From assembly GCA_023453025.1 (NCBI GenBank), contig JAEXUD010000008.1, positions 191,190 through 255,189 on the forward strand: DNA of 64,000 bases. Reading direction: 5' to 3'. The translations under genes and the position numbers were made by a program. Below the pieces are notes generated by a model, which searched no databases, had not been told where the DNA came from, and was given only the letters and a program-made list of their open reading frames with translations. Positions 62,985 to 64,000 of this stretch are shown here, piece by piece (position 1 is the stretch's first letter; each line of letters begins with the position of its first letter). Source of the stretch: Bacillota bacterium. Its GTDB lineage: Bacteria > Bacillota > Clostridia > Tissierellales > Sedimentibacteraceae.

Positions 62985-63727
62985 CATTCTCCTATTGCCT
63001 CGCTGATTTCTTCTCCTAATGCTTCTCTCTGTATTTGATGAAGCTCTTCGCAGCCCTTTGCTGCCAATGAGATTAAACTCATCAAATCATTGTGGGTAAA
63101 GGTTGCTTCCTCTCCGGTTCCCTGAACCTCAACAAACTCTCCTTTGCTTGTCATAACTATATTCATATCTACTTCGGCACTTGAATCTTCTTCATAGCAC
63201 AAATCTATAATTGCTTCGTTCTTTGATATACCAACACTGACTGCCGATACAAATGCTTTTATCGGCATTTTTTCTATTTCTTTTCTTTTTAATAATTTAT
63301 AAAAGGCATCTGCCATGGCAACAAAGGCCCCTGTTATTGAAGCTGTCCTGGTTCCTCCGTCAGCTTGTATTACATCGCAGTCTATCCATATGGTTCTTTC
63401 TCCGACAGCCTCTAAATCAACAACCGACCTTAGGCTTCTGCCTATAAGTCTTTGTATTTCCTGTGATCTGCCATCAATTTTCAGCTTATTTATGTCCCTG
63501 GACTTTCTGGTCTTAGTTGAACCGGGTATCATGGAATATTCTGCTGAAACCCAGCCTTTGCCTGTCCCCTTTAAGAATGGCGGAACTCTTTCTTCTGCTA
63601 TGGCTGTGCAAATTACTTTTGTATTCCCCACTTCTATTAATACTGAACCATCCGGATGCAATATATAATTTCTTGTTATTTTAATAGGTCTTAATTCATT
63701 GTTTAATCTGTTATTGTCTCTTTCCAT
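62984..63727 (-). CDS. rph: ribonuclease PH
   Basis: 247 residues from the ATG at 63727 (AGGAG upstream); the open frame starts 16 codons earlier without a site. Phosphorolytic 3'-5' exoribonuclease for tRNA 3' ends: RPIKITRNYILHPDGSVLIEVGNTKVICTA, GWVSAEYSMIPGSTKTRKSRD, the phosphate-site Arg/Ser region and CDVIQADGGTRTASITGAFVA are present. First gene of an operon with rdgB and the phosphodiesterase. Confidence 0.96.
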   Translation of the reverse strand: MERDNNRLNNELRPIKITRNYILHPDGSVLIEVGNTKVICTAIAEERVPPFLKGTGKGWVSAEYSMIPGSTKTRKSRDINKLKIDGRSQEIQRLIGRSLRSVVDLEAVGERTIWIDCDVIQADGGTRTASITGAFVAMADAFYKLLKRKEIEKMPIKAFVSAVSVGISKNEAIIDLCYEEDSSAEVDMNIVMTSKGEFVEVQGTGEEATFTHNDLMSLISLAAKGCEELHQIQREALGEEISEAIGE

Positions 63728-63845
63728 TTTTACTCCTGATTTAAATATACTGGAAATATTATACCCTAAATGCATTGAATTAACAATAATATTGAAATAA
63801 GTTTTTAATTTTGGGATTATTATATAATAATATTATGGCTTAAAA

Positions 63846-63877
63846 GCAAATAAAACTCCTTGCGGAGTTTTATTTGC
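63846..63877 (-). terminator. strong hairpin terminator at the right edge
   Basis: 14-base perfect stem GCAAATAAAACTCC / GGAGTTTTATTTGC, loop of four, followed on the minus strand by TTTTAAG. No plus-strand gene precedes it, so it likely ends a minus-strand gene beyond the window. Confidence 0.7.
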
Positions 63878-63890
63878 TCAGATTAATGAC

Positions 63891-63913
63891 AAACTCGCTA
63901 TTTTAGCGGGTTT
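63891..63913. terminator. second hairpin at the right edge
   Basis: Stem AAACTCGCTA / TAGCGGGTTT with one G-T pair and a TTT loop. Tandem with the hairpin at 63846; the last 86 bases of the window show nothing else. Confidence 0.5.
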
Positions 63914-64000
63914 TCATATTTATGAATTAAAATATTTTATTATAAATTGATAAATGGTATTTTAGGTAAATCTTATAAAATCATTGAAATTCCAATAAAA

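Overview
The window looks like chromosomal DNA of a low-G+C, anaerobic Firmicute of the Clostridia/Tissierellia type. Supporting signs are A+T-rich intergenic DNA, AGGAGG-type ribosome binding sites, a T-box leader, a Gram-positive LexA box, the WalRK-YycHI system, a Na+-pump decarboxylase beta subunit and sigma-54 regulation. A Sedimentibacter-like host is a guess from gene content only. I found no rRNA, tRNA, CRISPR array or transposase.

Layout. 1-7748: one tightly coupled operon, open at the left edge, with two acyl/aminoacyl-transferase-like proteins, four B12-type radical SAM proteins (three are paralogues) and a class I methyltransferase; a DMT exporter follows. 8776-8855: a palindromic mobile-repeat-like element. 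9360-11837: promoter, T-box leader and ilvBN. 11977-19633: a visibly G+C-rich island, all on the minus strand, holding a HTH protein, a LytTR response regulator, a GHKL histidine kinase, two LytTR-type operators and a giant SLH plus choline-binding-like surface protein. 19950-23466: dicarboxylate/amino-acid symporter, dapF, lysA. 23640-27539: a sigma-54 activator with a PrpR-type N-terminus, then a PatB-type PLP enzyme fused to a GNAT domain. Near-perfect sigma-54 promoters face both lysA and the fusion gene. 27603-36378: transglutaminase-like protein, glycerate kinase, murA and walR-walK-yycH-yycI. 36527-39469: AprX-type subtilase, a nested palindromic repeat, a degenerate GGDEF protein and recX. 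39571-46412: a catabolic operon (RraA-like aldolase, two 2-hydroxyacid dehydrogenases of different folds, TctABC importer) under an RpiR regulator with TGTAA/TTACA operators. 46482-53217: thioesterase, secDF, a Na+ pump beta subunit with a 42-residue gamma-like partner, and topB. 53460-56842: a duplicated P-loop protein, a permease and a ZIP transporter. 56944-63727: uvrBA (LexA-controlled), a YfcE-type phosphodiesterase, rdgB and rph.

The least ordinary parts are: (1) the radical SAM multi-paralogue operon; (2) a proposed sigma-54 regulon in which one activator sits between two target promoters, one driving lysA-dapF and the other an aminotransferase/lyase-acetyltransferase fusion; (3) the self-contained LytTR-surface protein island with recognisable operators; and (4) the RpiR-TctABC-double dehydrogenase operon, whose substrate is unknown. 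Functions come from reading the sequence and knowing the families; no database search was run.
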